Shown here: piece after piece, positions 40,090-52,811 of the stretch | Layout of the letters: every line of letters begins with the position of its first letter | Position numbering within the stretch: the stretch's first letter is position 1 | Origin: Cyclina sinensis | Taxonomy: Eukaryota > Mollusca > Bivalvia > Venerida > Veneridae | Assembly (NCBI GenBank): GCA_012932295.1 | Contig: JAAONU010000001.1 | Coordinates: forward strand, 40,596,780-40,660,779 | Length of the DNA: 64,000 bases | Reading direction: 5' to 3' | Position numbers and translations under genes: made by a program | Notes under the pieces: generated by a model | Told to the model about the DNA's origin: nothing | What the model saw: the letters and a program-made list of their open reading frames with translations, nothing else | Database searches by the model: none

Positions 40090-40250
40090 GCAGAGGCAAC
40101 AGTAGCAGCAGCAGCAGCAGTAGTAACGGATGTGGTGGTGATGGTGGTGGTATAAGTATTTGTTGTTGTTAATGGTGGCGGTGTTGTCATTGTTTCTTTT
40201 TAAGGCGTTCTTACCACCACCGCCGGCAACTGAGTACATCTATGTGGTTA
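40090..40250 (+). repeat. Trinucleotide-rich tract (CAG, GGT, GTT)
   Basis: An interrupted CAG run (about 40100-40125) is followed by GGTGGTGATGGTGG-type and GTTGTT stretches. The minus-strand frame across it is low complexity (His and Cys runs) and not a gene. Confidence 0.85.
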
Positions 40251-42069
40251 TACTGATTCAGCTAGCCGAGAAGTAGTAGGTAGGTATATAAAAGTGATAA
40301 TGATGATGGCGATGATATCTTGTAATGGTACTAATGGCAGATATATAATGAGGGCCCTGATACTATTAACTACTTGAACATTGTCAGTCAAGAACTCAGC
40401 CTGTTACATATTTGCTTCTAATGTCAACCCCCATTTCGGACAAACACATTTGTAACATATTTTACTTGTTACGAAAGTTATCACATTCGTAAAAACTCTG
40501 TTCCAGTTGTGATTTGCTACGAATGTGGTCTAAAATAGCTGCATTTTCCAATCTAAATTACAGACATACTAAATAAATGACTCATATGAAAGAAATCAGG
40601 GAAAGATTTGATTGACATAGTACACGACAATCCAGAAACTTACTTGAAGGAAAGAAACGGGAGTTTATTCTCAAACCAAAATATGTGTCCCTCATTCGGA
40701 CAAAAAAAAATGATCATACATAGAAGAAAACTATGTCTTGAGTATCATACTGTTAAAATATTTCAAAGCCATATGTTTTGAGGATGTTTTTATGTAAACA
40801 ATTCCAGGCAAAATAAATGTATAAGGTAATGATTATGCAGTTAGTTCGTTATATTTAAGGTGAGGTAATATGCTTATATCATAAATCACAAAGAAATGTG
40901 CAAAGACACTACCGTGCACTAATGCAGTTCAAACTTCAGGTAATGTTATACAAAGTCGTTATTGAAAGGTCAATTCTGTACAATAGCATTCATTAGAAGA
41001 CATAACAGGCTAGACAAAAAAATATTGCCTTACACAGTAGCTTGTGGCACTAAAAGAAATAGAACAAAATGAACACTCACAATACCATGTTGGTTTCGAT
41101 TATTAATAATTATTTCAATACAGATATCCTGTGCTCGTGCGTTAATTCTTGATTGAGCTAGACATAACATGGTCATGTAGATACATGTATGTATTTGTTT
41201 TCGTTTGTTATTAACATAAATTCAACGAACTGACCTGAGTGAACGGTTAATATATCAATAATTATTCTTATTTGGTATAACTTACATAAATTGTATCACT
41301 TAAATGAATTTCACAACAGTTGCCTCTCTTCAGACGATATAGATTGCTAAAAAAAGAGCAGTTTAAAAAAAACAAATTAGTTAGAAAAAATACAAGGGTA
41401 AGGCATGGACTGACATGAAAATTATTGTTTTTTAGAGTTATTCTGGGTAATATAATAACAGAAACACGAAGATATAATTATATTTATGTACCACGTGAAA
41501 TCATCCGAAACTTTCGCAGAACAAAAAAGAAACTAGAACGTGCTTTTTAGTACGTTTTTAGTAGAATGATTATGTTAAAGACGGGATTCAGAAGACTCAG
41601 AACTATTCGCAAGAAATTAAATCTGTACTAGATAGCTTATGTAAATGACTAATGTCAATGATTCGTATCATTCTAACGACATTTGTATGTATTTTAACAG
41701 GAGATGAGAAGTCGATACAAATTTTAGATATCTGATGCATGATAATGTTCCACCCATACAGTAGTACAATAGAACAAATAGTACAGAACTTGTTTCTCAA
41801 AATATTATCTTGCAAATATCCGAAGAGAACATGCCTCAAGTACAAACTAAAATGATATGTTGTTTAGTACCACTGGGATTTTCGTTAAAGAACATTTGCT
41901 TTCGGCATACACTAGATGCCATATTTCAGTTTCATGACTTTTATCCAAGTGAAAACATCTCAATATATTGTTTTATAGCAAGATTAAGACTACGAAAGTT
42001 GTATCTTACTATAATAACGATGCTTTACAAGATTCGCCGCTCGACTTTTTCTTATTTTTAAAGGCAAAC

Positions 42070-42995
42070 ACATCAGAGGAAGCATAAAGGTGGTAAAGGG
42101 TTTTCAAAGGGAACATCAAATCCATCCATTAGTAACAAACTATGGCCCATTTTAGCAATATTTAGTAATTTGACCTTGAAGATCAATGTCAAATAAAGAT
42201 CAAAGTCAAGTATAATTTAACCTCTTGAAGGTATTGTCCAAAGGATAGTTAAGTCCAAATATGAAGACAATACATCCATTGATAGCAAAGATATAGCCAA
42301 ATTTAGCACCGTCAAGGTCATACTTGAAATATTTAACATGTTGGTTTTGTTCTCAGTGTTGTTTTGTTCCAGTTTGAATCAAATCCGTCCGTTTAAGTAA
42401 TGGCAATTTAAGCAAAATATAATAACTTGACCTTGACGGACAAGGTCAATTTAAGGTCAAGATCATACTTGAATAAATCAACTTGTCAGTTTTGTCATAA
42501 GTGTGAGGCTAATTTTATCAATTTTCAATAATTTGACCTTGAAGGTCAAGGTGAAATAAAGGTCAAGATCATACTGAAATAAATGAAAATTCAATAACCT
42601 GACCTTGACAGTCAAGGTCATTTCAAGGTCAAGATCATACCTTAATAATTTAACATGTCGGTTTTGTCATAAGTGTTGTTTTGTCTAAGTATAAATTAAA
42701 TCCATATATGAATAACAAAGTTGTGTCAATTTAAGCATACTACAATAACTTGACTTTCTCGGTCAAGGTCAAATTCAAACTTGACTAATTTGTCAGTTTT
42801 GTCATAACTGTTGTTTTGTCCAACCATGAATCAAATTCGTAAATAAATGACAATTTATGCAAAAATTCAATCATTTGTCCTTTCTTTACTTTATTTGATC
42901 ATTTGACTTTCACCGTGAATGTTGATTTAAGGTCAAGGTCATACCTGAATTATTCAACATGTCGGTTTTGTCAGAGGTGTTGTTTTATTAAAGTA
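42070..42995 (+). repeat. Degenerate repeat rich in AAGGTCA motifs
   Basis: The unit contains TTGACCTTGAAGGTCAAGGT-type sequence followed by GATCATACTTGAAT and a (A/G)GTTTTGTCATAAGTGTTGTT block. That last block starts near 42341, 42486, 42658, 42793 and 42962, so unit length varies between about 135 and 172 bp. AGGTCA occurs at least ten times, often as direct or everted pairs (TGACCTTGAAGGTCA). It lies within one copy of a duplicated segment and is missing from the matching place near 34.6-35.0 kb, so it was inserted later. Repeats of this kind appear familiar from bivalve genomes (recollection, not searched). Confidence 0.8.
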
Positions 42996-45359
42996 TGAAT
43001 CAATTGCTTGCGAATTCTTATTACATACCTCTGATAGCTCAGCCAAATGTTAAGGATAATATTTACAGTGCTTCAAAATTGCGACTATGGATACTCGAGT
43101 ATCATACTATGGGAATATTTTGTGTTATATGTTTTCAGGTTTTTTATGTAAACATTTTCTGGCAAAATAAATGTGTAAAAAATGGTAATACAATTATTCG
43201 TTATATTAACAAGAACGTAATTTTATTGAATCACAGTGAAAAAAAACTACCCTGCGCTTATGTAGTTCGAACTTTAGGCAATGTCATACAAAGTCATTAT
43301 TGAAAAGTCAATTCTGTATAACAACAGCATTCATTCTGTAGTCAAAAAAGCGATAATGCCTTATACAGAAGTTTGTGACACCGAAACAAATAGAACAAAA
43401 TGAACTCTCACCATTCTATGATGGTTCAACTTAATGATAATTATTTCAATACTGATATCATTTGCTCGTACTTGAATTCTAGTATGAGCCAGACACTATA
43501 TTATTATGTATATTTTCGTTTATTGTTAACCTAAATTCAACGAACTATCCTGGGTGAATGTTCAGCATATTAATAACTATTCTTATTTTGTAGGGATTTC
43601 ACAACAGAAAATACAAGTTTTCATAGAAGTTTTCATAACGCACAATCTAATTGTTTCCAGAGAACGGAATCCACGATTTTAATGATATACCATATATCCA
43701 CGAAACAATAGAAAACAAAATATTTGCTCTCTGTGTATTAATCATTTAACTGTTCCTTACATGAATGGTACTGCTAAAAAGCACCACATTTATCACGTTT
43801 AATTTGCATGATAAGCTCAAGTTCTACGATGCGTGCTATGTAAAAGCTATAGCAATGTGAAAAGTGAACTTGAGTAGGCAACAGAAAAAAAAGATTGCCT
43901 ATTTATAATCAGAGGGATTTTTGCTTTTCATTTGACAAAACTTATTTAAAGCCTCGACAAAAATTCATTCTTCCTTGAAAACCATTACATGCGACATTAC
44001 TCTGAATGGTTTGAAAGTTGAATATTCTAAAAGAAGTCATATAAATGTCAAAGCGTAACCACGTAATGTGGTTGGTTAAAACAATTGAAAAAAGTGTTAC
44101 AATGATATTGCTCATTTAATTATACCCCAGATAGAATATTATTAATTATTAATTGGAATATGACCAAACATTTTTAGTACTAAGCCCAGATCTGCATGTC
44201 CTCATTATTTAGTGTTTGTATTGATTTTTGCTGTTTTTATTTTGCACGATGGTAAAGTTGTGTGTTTATCCATACGGTTGACTTATACTGCTGAGTTAAC
44301 ATTCCACAGAAATTTTCAAACGATTTTTTTTGGATATTATGGCAGACAAACTATAAATGTAGAAACTGCTGTGTCAATGCGGTATCTTGGAATATTCATC
44401 ACCTTTAGTGATAGCTTTTGTTACCTGTTTGGTTGATGTTACTATAATACATCGACAGTGGGAAAAAAGATGACATAATCCTCTCAACTGATCGGGAGAA
44501 TGTCGAGGAGCAGAGGTCGAGGGGCAAGAGCGCCGAACTCAGCATAATGTTATTCATGGTGGAAAATTACATTTTTGTACTCAAAGTGTATTTTATAATA
44601 AAATGCTTATCTCCTGTTTGTTTTATTTAAAATTAAAAGTTGCACGCAGTGTTTATTGCTCTTGTCATAAAAACCTGCTACAGTAAATCTTATATCGCAA
44701 ATGATTGCCACTAACATATCTCTAAGCCACTGCATTCAACAATTAAAACGATATCTTAATTAACTACAATGACCTGCTTTTTTGTTAACGTAACGTATTT
44801 TCTGTGAATTTATTGCAGTTAATTGTATCTATGATTACAGAAGCACTTCTACAACCAAGTAGAAATAATCTTAATTTTCTGTTGTAAAGCAAGAGTAATG
44901 TAATAAAATGTCTGTAAAAGATTTTTACTCGTCGTAATAATACATTTTTTGTATCATATCATTTGTAACACGAACACGTCGTCTAAAGACACTTTATTAA
45001 AACATCTAAAAGCTTTTGGTTAAAAATATGTCTTAACGATAACTAAATGCTTGATGAAACTGAAGACATTACTTTGCTTTGCTTGGTTGATATTTTGTCA
45101 TTTCTCTGTTGCTGCAAAGAAAAAATACCGATTCATGAACAAAGGACAAACGCTTCATTTAGTGATATTTAACCGTAGGTTATTAACAGAAATTTTGTCT
45201 CCTTTTATGGTCTGTCTGTGTGTCTGTCTTTTTTTCTTTTGCATTCTGCCTGTTTGTTCGTCTGTCTGTTGACAAAATGTTTGAAATCCAAACATACAAT
45301 TTTGGAAAATTGTTCAAAACAGTTTTCTTTTCTCTTTATGCCTACCACTTTTAGGGACA

Positions 45360-45812
45360 GCATAAAGATCACGCTGTCCCGCTATCCGTACCTAGACCGG
45401 TTTGTGTCGCGTGTAACTCCAAGCGTATAACAACTAGAGCCATGGAACTTTCTAAGAATAGTTTTAAACATGTGAACTTACGCACCACAGTATTTTGACG
45501 CAAAATTATTGGAGATGGGCATAGTTATGCCCCCTCATCAAGCAAAAAATAGCATTTTTAGACTTGTGCCACGCGTAACTCCAAACGTATAACTGCTAGA
45601 GCCATGAAACTTTCTAAGAAAAGTTGTCAGCTCGTGAAGTTACACACCTGAGTATTTTGACGCAACTTTATTGGAGACCGGCATAGTCATGCACCCTGAT
45701 TAAGCTAGCATTTTTAGACTTTATACGCACCTGTAATTGTACAGGATTGTTGTGACAACACAGCGGAATGTGGGGGCATCCGTGTCCTATGGACACATCT
45801 GTAGTTTTATAC
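45360..45812 (+). repeat. 162-bp repeat, two units, plus a terminal hairpin
   Basis: GTAACTCCAA(G/A)CGTATAAC starts at 45413 and 45575, and the following sequence (AGAGCCATG-AACTTTCTAAGAA, AGTATTTTGACGCAA, ATTGGAGA-GGCATAGT) is shared by both units. The end has GTGTCCTATGGACAC, a short hairpin. Interspersed element inserted into one copy of the duplicated 36-37 kb / 45-46 kb segment, which it splits. Confidence 0.78.
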
Positions 45813-46737
45813 TGAGTCACAGAACGTATGTTTTCTTGTTAGCTCATTATAATGTAAATTTGACGAACCGAACATGTTCGAATCAAATAGCTTTACCTAA
45901 ATCATTGGAACAGGAAATGACGGTATGAACACTGTTACTGCGAATATGATAATTAGAACCTTATTGCTTTTGAATGTACATAAAGGCATTATTAACCCAT
46001 TAGTTTAATATACATGAACTTGTTGAACCTCACTTATCATTGCTATAGGTATATATCATTAAGAAATAGGAATCAAGTTTATAAAAGAGAAAATATTTAA
46101 CCCGATTCTTTGAGAGAAATTATTATCCATAAAAACTTTCTTTTTACTTACGTTATTCCTGACTAATTGCAAATGATCTATATTCTCTATATTCTTCTAT
46201 GTTGTTATGCTCATAGCTGCTTTTGATGAATTCGGCCCTTTCAGAATAAGAATTCTTCATAGATCGCAGTCTTAACATCCCGGATAATATCAGTTACGTC
46301 AGTTTCCTGACTGTCAAGTCACTGAATAAGGAAATAGTGAGAGTTTTTTGTTATTTCCAATAAATCAATAAATGCAAATGTCAGTCGGCAATATTGTAAC
46401 GAATCAGAGAAAATGTTTTGCGAAATATTGAAAAACGAAAGGAACGAGGACGCTTTGCACATTTTTCATGATGTGTAAGTTACTAAATGCAAACTCTTTT
46501 CATTGTAAGATATAAAATAAAAAGCTAACCGAAGACATATTGCACTAGGAGTTACATTCCCATGTAACTTGAAGAGGATATAGACAGAGGATTAGGAATT
46601 GAAGATGCACAAAGTTCTGACTTGTTACGGTGTACAATTCAAGTTGGGTCAAAGGTAATATAATAAAATGCTGGAGACGGAAATAGCAAAATAGGTGCGT
46701 CAGGTATAATGCTCAATTCTTGGTTTGATAAGAAAAA

Positions 46738-46798
46738 AAAATGTAATGGACAGTCAAATGAGAAAATAAATTGTAATGGACAGTCAAATGAGAAAATA
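46738..46798 (+). repeat. 30-bp tandem duplication
   Basis: TGTAATGGACAGTCAAATGA plus AGAAAATA is present twice, at 46742 and 46772, with almost no change. Confidence 0.88.
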
Positions 46799-47893
46799 CT
46801 AACTTTATTCCCGAATGACTGAGTATCGCTATCGCAGTGTTGTCATTGACTGTTTTGGACTTTGCACTAGTTGCTTCATATTTAAGCTGTGTAGCAGGAA
46901 AAAGAAGTAGTAATTTACCATAAACCAGTTGAGGCAATCTGCGCCCTAACGTCTTGTTAAGAAATGAATCAGAGATCACCGATTTAAAAAACAGGTTCAT
47001 AACTACCCCAAATTAAGTCACGCAAATCATGTGAATCAGTGATGAAAATTTAAGGGATCATTCAACTTGATATGAAGCAAATATCGAAATATATCATAGT
47101 TAAATTGTTGGCTTATAAATATAAAAAAAATCAAGCTCAACTCACTCTAATCATTTGAATTAAACTGCTTCTTTTAATAGAAATAGAAGTATTTGAAATA
47201 AATCATTTAATGCTGAAAATAAACATATACGCCCAAAGGAATGAATATTCACATATCTTTGATTTTAATTAAGGAAAGAATTTAATGTTTTAGAAATTTA
47301 AAATGTGAGCATGAAACTGAGTTGAGTTCAAAAAAAGTTTTATAAACATGGACTATAGTCATGCGGGATTAAAACGAGCTACAAATTAAAGAGAGAAATA
47401 ACATCAGAAAACTGATATTGGTATTTGTAATTACAATCATAAAATATCTCGATGAATAGAAGTCATCCTGTGATAACAATTATATAATCTTTATTGCTAA
47501 ACATGGTGAGTTGCTGTAATTAATTTATTGACAACGACTGTTATATTCTATGTTACTAGGAGAATATTACAATATGTGTAATGTTAATGATTGTTTGCAT
47601 TGTTAGGCATTTTCTCTGGTTACACTCGTATGCCATTATGATCATTATGCTTATCAGCAGATCTTTCAGAGGCAGAAATGCATTTTAATGATACAGTTTA
47701 ATCTAATACAGAGATAAGACGACAACACAGAACATGTTCTAAAAAGTTTATAGCGTCAATAAATGTAGTTAAATAAATGATTTGATATTTGCTTGTCCGA
47801 GATCAGTTGTCGCGAGGCCGAAGTCCAAGAGGCGAACTACTGCTCCGAGGATAAAAAACAGCGACTATCAATTAACTATATATTATTAAAAAC

Positions 47894-48195
47894 CTGCAGA
47901 CCTTTTCACAAAAAAACTTACGATTTATCATTAGATTTTGACTTACGATAATCGTAAGTGAAACCTTAAGTAAAAGTTTTTATCTTATGATAATTCTTAT
48001 TCAGGATAAAAACTTATGATACATATAACTTGTAAATGTAACATTTTACGCTTACGAACGGGTAACATCAATCGTTAGGTTAAGACAGATTTTAGACTTA
48101 AGATTTTCTAACGATTTTTTGTGAAAAGGGTATTTATCGTAAGATTTTTCTTACGAAAAAAAATTGTCGCAAGATTTTTGTGAAAAGGTCTGCAG
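47894..48195. mobile_element. 302-bp MITE with perfect 21-bp terminal inverted repeats
   Basis: The element begins CTGCAGACCTTTTCACAAAA and ends with its exact reverse complement; the perfect arms cover 47894-47914 and 48175-48195. A third, subterminal copy of the arm motif (TTTTTTGTGAAAAGG) lies near 48114-48130. The interior is rich in CTTACGAT/ATCGTAAG units, including a near-perfect 19-bp palindrome around 47941-47959, so a single strand would fold heavily. No coding capacity, hence a non-autonomous DNA transposon. I could not see a clean target-site duplication, so the superfamily is open. Confidence 0.85.
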
Positions 48196-49804
48196 ATTTG
48201 CTTCATTATGAATCAGATTACTACAACTAATGCATGTCTATTTGCAAAGACAAGAAGTTGTAGATAAGGTGAATAAGGTGATATTCCCACAAATATCGTC
48301 ATGAATTTTATGCTGCCATGATTTTAGAATTTTAACATATATTTCGAAACGTAAGAGATATCTTTTTTATTTCAAATATATAATAACACATCGTAATACC
48401 GCAGAAAGTAAAATGTTGGTCATTTAAACTTAATTCAATATCATTTTTGGCCACATTTTACAGAAAAACTATCAATTTTGCGATCGTTGTCCGCAAAGGT
48501 TATTATCAATGGCCATCTTATTAAGACGGTCCGTAGTTTATTAAAGCAGAGTATTTTACAACTAAAATCATTTTTAGTCTTATGATCCTCAATAGCGCAC
48601 AGACTTTACCGTAAAGGGGTATGTATCAATAAACTCAAATTTAGACCAATAATGATAGATGACACATATTTTGTAAGATGTTGAAATTCCGAAATTAAAC
48701 GCATTTGGCACTTTGAATAGTTTCCTAGTAATCCTATGCTAAAATCATCTGGCGAGCGATACCTGTTTTATTAAAAAGTGGCAATTAATATCATTGGTTC
48801 ATTTCAATGTTTCTTTTATATTTTACATTGTTGAAGCTTCTGGCATATTGTGCTCACATGCTTCGGCTGTATTATAATTTTCTCACTTTGATGTTAAACA
48901 TAATTAAGGAGAGTTAACAATTTCTGAGAATCGCTACATCTGGCAAAGCTTTGGAAACTTTTATTTCATTTTTTGAAAATAGCAGATATAGATCCTATCA
49001 TTTAGAAAAAGAAGATATTTCTGAAATGTTGTTAATCCTTCATGTTTGAAAGTGTTTATCATGTTTATAATCAATTCATGAAAAAGTTATAAACTGATTT
49101 ACACGCAAAACAGCTGAATCGCTAGAACAGTTAATGAATAGTTCAAAATACGTTTGCTAAGGTATGCTTTCAACCTCTTAAAAATAATACATCGGATACA
49201 ATAAATTTGATTTAAACTTTTACATGTAACATTGATTGTAGAAACGGGTTTTTATTTACCACAAATAAACATCTCAAACTTGAAAAGTCAAGCTTTATGA
49301 AGATGGAAGGTAAAGTGAGATATTCTAATTATTTCAATGAAATTGATCTTTTAAGACAGAAATACATTTTCTTATTATATAATAATGTTTGAAACCTTGT
49401 GTTTTATAGTCTATTACAAGTAGCTGATTTTCTATTAACCTTTACAACTTCTTACAAACAGAACATTTATATAATTAGTACAGTAACTGTAAAATTATGT
49501 AATGTCGAAAAATAGAACAATCCTGATTCAATATTGAAAGGCTATTTTACGATATCTTTGATTTGACACGACGGCGGTATATGAGCAGATTATGTGAATA
49601 TCGTGCTGCAATTTCAAGTAGTTTTAAACATGTTGTAATCTACATATTCATTTCTCCAAGAAATCTTGAAAAAAATAACTGGTGTCTTCATATTTCATCG
49701 AATAATGAGTATAATGTAAAGGCATTTTCTTTATAAATAAAGAGAAGAGAGAAAAACACGTCGATAATTGATGTTAGATATAAAAAAATATTCCTTCTGA
49801 TTTT

Positions 49805-52800
49805 TTAGCACACAATAGTACTCTTACTGAAATAAACAATTTAATATCTCAATTAGAGCAGAGCACTAGAAAGCAAAATGATATTTTGACAGTGATTCTG
49901 ATGAATGGTGTAATATTGTTAAACATGAAATGTATAATAAGTTGACTTTAAAAAAAAACATACACCCTAATGTTAAGCATAAAAGCAACAGGAGCTCAAC
50001 GCCATGGTGGAACCAAACCCTTTCAGACATGTTCAAAAACTTACACAGGGCTGAAAGAGATTGGCTATGCTGTCATAATAGATCTAATAAGGTCAGTGCT
50101 AAGCAGAAATATGTTAAATCAAGAAAACAGTTTAACAGGGAGGTTCAAAAGTCCAAATGTTTATATTGGTATAAACAGCAGAATGAATTGCTTTCAGATT
50201 TAAATAATGACTCTGAACAGTTTTGGATAAACATTGGTAGAGTTGGTTTATTTTCAAATAGAACAAATGCTATTCCAATGCAAGTTGTTTTAGAAGATGG
50301 CTCAATTTCTAATGATATCAGGACAGTCCTGGCAAGGTGGAAAAATGACTTTTGTAATCTTTTAAATGTTAATTGTAAGATAATGTCAAATGAAAATGAC
50401 AGGAATTTCACTCCTGTTGAGCAGAATATTATGGTCAATGATGTTTTATATTGTAACATAGTTATTTTAGAAGTTGTAAAACAATAGAAACAGCTAAATT
50501 AAATAAAGCTGCTGGGATTGATAGTACATCAGCTGAAGTATTGAAGAATGATACAGCTATTTTTGTTTTACATAGCTTATTTAATGTTTGCTTTGAAACT
50601 GATCAAGTGCCATCTTGTTGGACTAAAAGTATCATTAACCCTATTCCAAAATCTAGTTCTGCAGACAAGAGAGGCCCATTGTCACATCCTGGAATCTCTT
50701 TAGCAGTAACTATGTATAAAATGTACACAAGTATTTTTAATCAGCGCATTGTAAAATGGTCAGAATCTAGAGACGCTATTGTAGAGGAGCAAAACGGTTT
50801 TCGCAAAAATCGTAGCACAGTTGATCATATATCAACCCTGACAAATATCATTGATACTCGTAAGAAAAATAGTCTACTTTTTGTGCCTTTATCGATTTCA
50901 AAAAGGCCTTTGATTCTATAAATAGAAATTTACTTTGGCATCAATTAGTTGAAATAGGATTTTCTACTAAAACGCTCTGTACAGTAAAATCTTTATACAG
51001 AAATGTTTCTTCCTGCGTACGTGTAAACAGTCAGCTTACAGATTGGTTCTCTGTAAACACAGGCCTACGACAAGCGTGTTCTTTGTCAAGTGTTTTGTTT
51101 ATTTTTTCCATAAATGAACTTGCTTTAATACTTAAGTCTTTAAATGTAGGCCTTGACATTGGTAATGAAAAAGTTTGCATTCTCTTATATGCTGATGATA
51201 TTGTTTTGATTTGTGAAAATGAAAATGACTTACAAGTAATGTTAAACTCCTTAAATTCTTGGTGTACTTCTAATAATATGTCTATTAATTTTAATAAGAG
51301 TAATATTGTTCATTTTCGACCAAATTCTGTACAAAAGTCAGACTTTATATTTACTTGTGGTGACACTGGTGTGAAATATAACAATCAGTATATGTATTTG
51401 TGTTTATGTTAACAGAACGTCTTGATATTAACATCACTGCTAAAATTGTTGCACAAAATGCTGGTCGTGCCTTAGGTCTTCTCATTGCTCGTTTTAAAAA
51501 CAGTGGTGGTTTACCATATGAAGTTTATACAAAATTATACAACTCTTGTGTTGCTCCTATAATTACATATGGTGCCTCCATATGGGGTACAAGAACATGC
51601 TCTTGCATAAATGCTGTTCATCACCGGGCAATGAGATTCTATTTGGGCACTGGCAAATACACTCCATTGCAGCCGTTCAAGGTGAAATGGGTTGGAGTCC
51701 GATCATTGTAGAACAATAGAAAACAGTATTAAGTCATTGGCATAGATGTTTGTGTTATAATGTATCTAGAATAAACAGTAAAGTTTTCGTATGGACATGC
51801 TTAAGAGGTAATACTAGATGTAAAAATTGGTCGTTTATTGTCAAAAATAAGCCTCTCACTTCTCGGATGTGAACACTTTGTACAACTGCCATTTTCAAGA
51901 AAATATATGTTAACCACTGTTCACAGAATATTGTTAAACGATCATGTTAACAATTGGAAAACAAGTATTAATAATGTTAACAGTTTAAATGGCACAGGAA
52001 GGAATAAATTGAGAACCTACAAATTATTCAAGTCAGATTATTGTGCTGAACAATATTGTAAAATGTTTATGCCTTATACTCATAGATCTGCACTTGCTAA
52101 GTTTAGATGTGGTGTAGCACCTTTACATATTGAAACTGGCCGTTATGAGGCCCTGCCTGAAAATCAACGTATTTGCCCATTTGGTTGTAACACTGTAGAA
52201 TCAGAAACTCATGTACTTATTTATTGTTCACCCACCATGCATTGATAAGAGTTTTAGAAAAAACTTGTTTTGAAATACTTAGGTTTAGAAATAATAGATT
52301 GTACAATAAAAATATGAACAGAGTAGGGTAGACTATATCTGGACATTATGTTTGTCTTCACTTTTGGAGCTGTCATATTTAAAACAAACTGCTCTACTGT
52401 GTTTTATAGTTATAACTTAAATATTCATGTTAATATTCTATTATATTAATCCAGAAGTATATTTTAAACCGTGGTAAGGTTATACAGTTAATCTATTCAC
52501 TGCCAATAAGATTAATGGTGATATAAAACTTTTTAATTGTACATATTTGTGCAACGTTTTATAGTTATGTTATTACAATAACCATTTGAAACAAGTTCTA
52601 TTAACAATGATAAGTGATGATTAACAGACATACTTTGTTTCTTATCCTGAAAATATTCTTAAATGTATAGTTAAGCACAGATTGCATAGATTTATGAAAA
52701 AAGCCTCTTATAATTCTTAAAGAATGGCCATGTTCATATTTTATGTTTTATTGTTTGTATGACTGAATATTTTATTATGTGTAAATGGATGAGACTCAAA

Positions 52801-52811
52801 TAAATGAAATA
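49805..52811 (+). mobile_element. Decayed non-LTR retrotransposon (LINE) with reverse transcriptase
   Basis: A plus-strand LINE, 5'-truncated and broken by frameshifts. In order: a linker typical of LINE ORF2 with S-T-P-W-W-N near 49997-50020; an A-A-G-I-D-S motif near 50505; reverse-transcriptase motif A (F-I-D-F-K-K-A-F-D-S) near 50888-50920; motif B (G-L-R-Q-A-C-S-L) near 51065; the catalytic Y-A-D-D at 51188-51199; the G-E-M-G-W stretch near 51690; and a C-terminal C-x3-C...H...C zinc-knuckle-like segment near 52170-52230. The 3' end carries AATAAA at 52799. The reading frame shifts near 50478, 50880, 51400 and 51680, and there are several stops, so it cannot make an intact protein. No apurinic endonuclease domain is visible upstream. 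It belongs to the jockey/CR1-like assemblage in general; I cannot name the clade. Left edge approximate. Confidence 0.88.

Larger units (their letters stand above)
25700..46520. repeat. Nested, diverged segmental duplication cluster
   Basis: Many distant stretches are clearly related: 34300-34620 with 41690-41985; 34880-35030 with 38650-38810; 35060-35290 with 43545-43755, and more weakly with 26690-26900; 36300-36490 with 44830-45065; 36800-37000 with 45920-46095; 37130-37350 with 46290-46515; 40720-41280 with 43090-43600; 29340-29455 with 35765-35870; 28830-28990 with 32130-32270; 25940-26010 with 29820-29900. Offsets vary from 2.3 to about 9.2 kb because later insertions (for example the repeats at 42.1-43.0 and 45.4-45.8 kb) sit in one copy only. 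The pattern shows repeated duplication, then drift. No frame is preserved across the copies I compared, so no functional gene family can be claimed. Sequence between the listed features is AT-rich and otherwise unassigned. Confidence 0.7.
46521..49800. other. No gene identified apart from the MITE
   Basis: AT-rich sequence with a 30-bp tandem duplication and the 302-bp MITE. No coding frame stands out. Confidence 0.5.

Noticed and set aside
40054..40239. Minus-strand frame with a poly-His and poly-Cys run
   Set aside because: Translation of trinucleotide repeats; low complexity.
41603..41845. 80-codon minus-strand frame with a recognisable partner near 34.3-34.5 kb
   Set aside because: The partner copy has in-frame stops and the differences are not concentrated at third positions.
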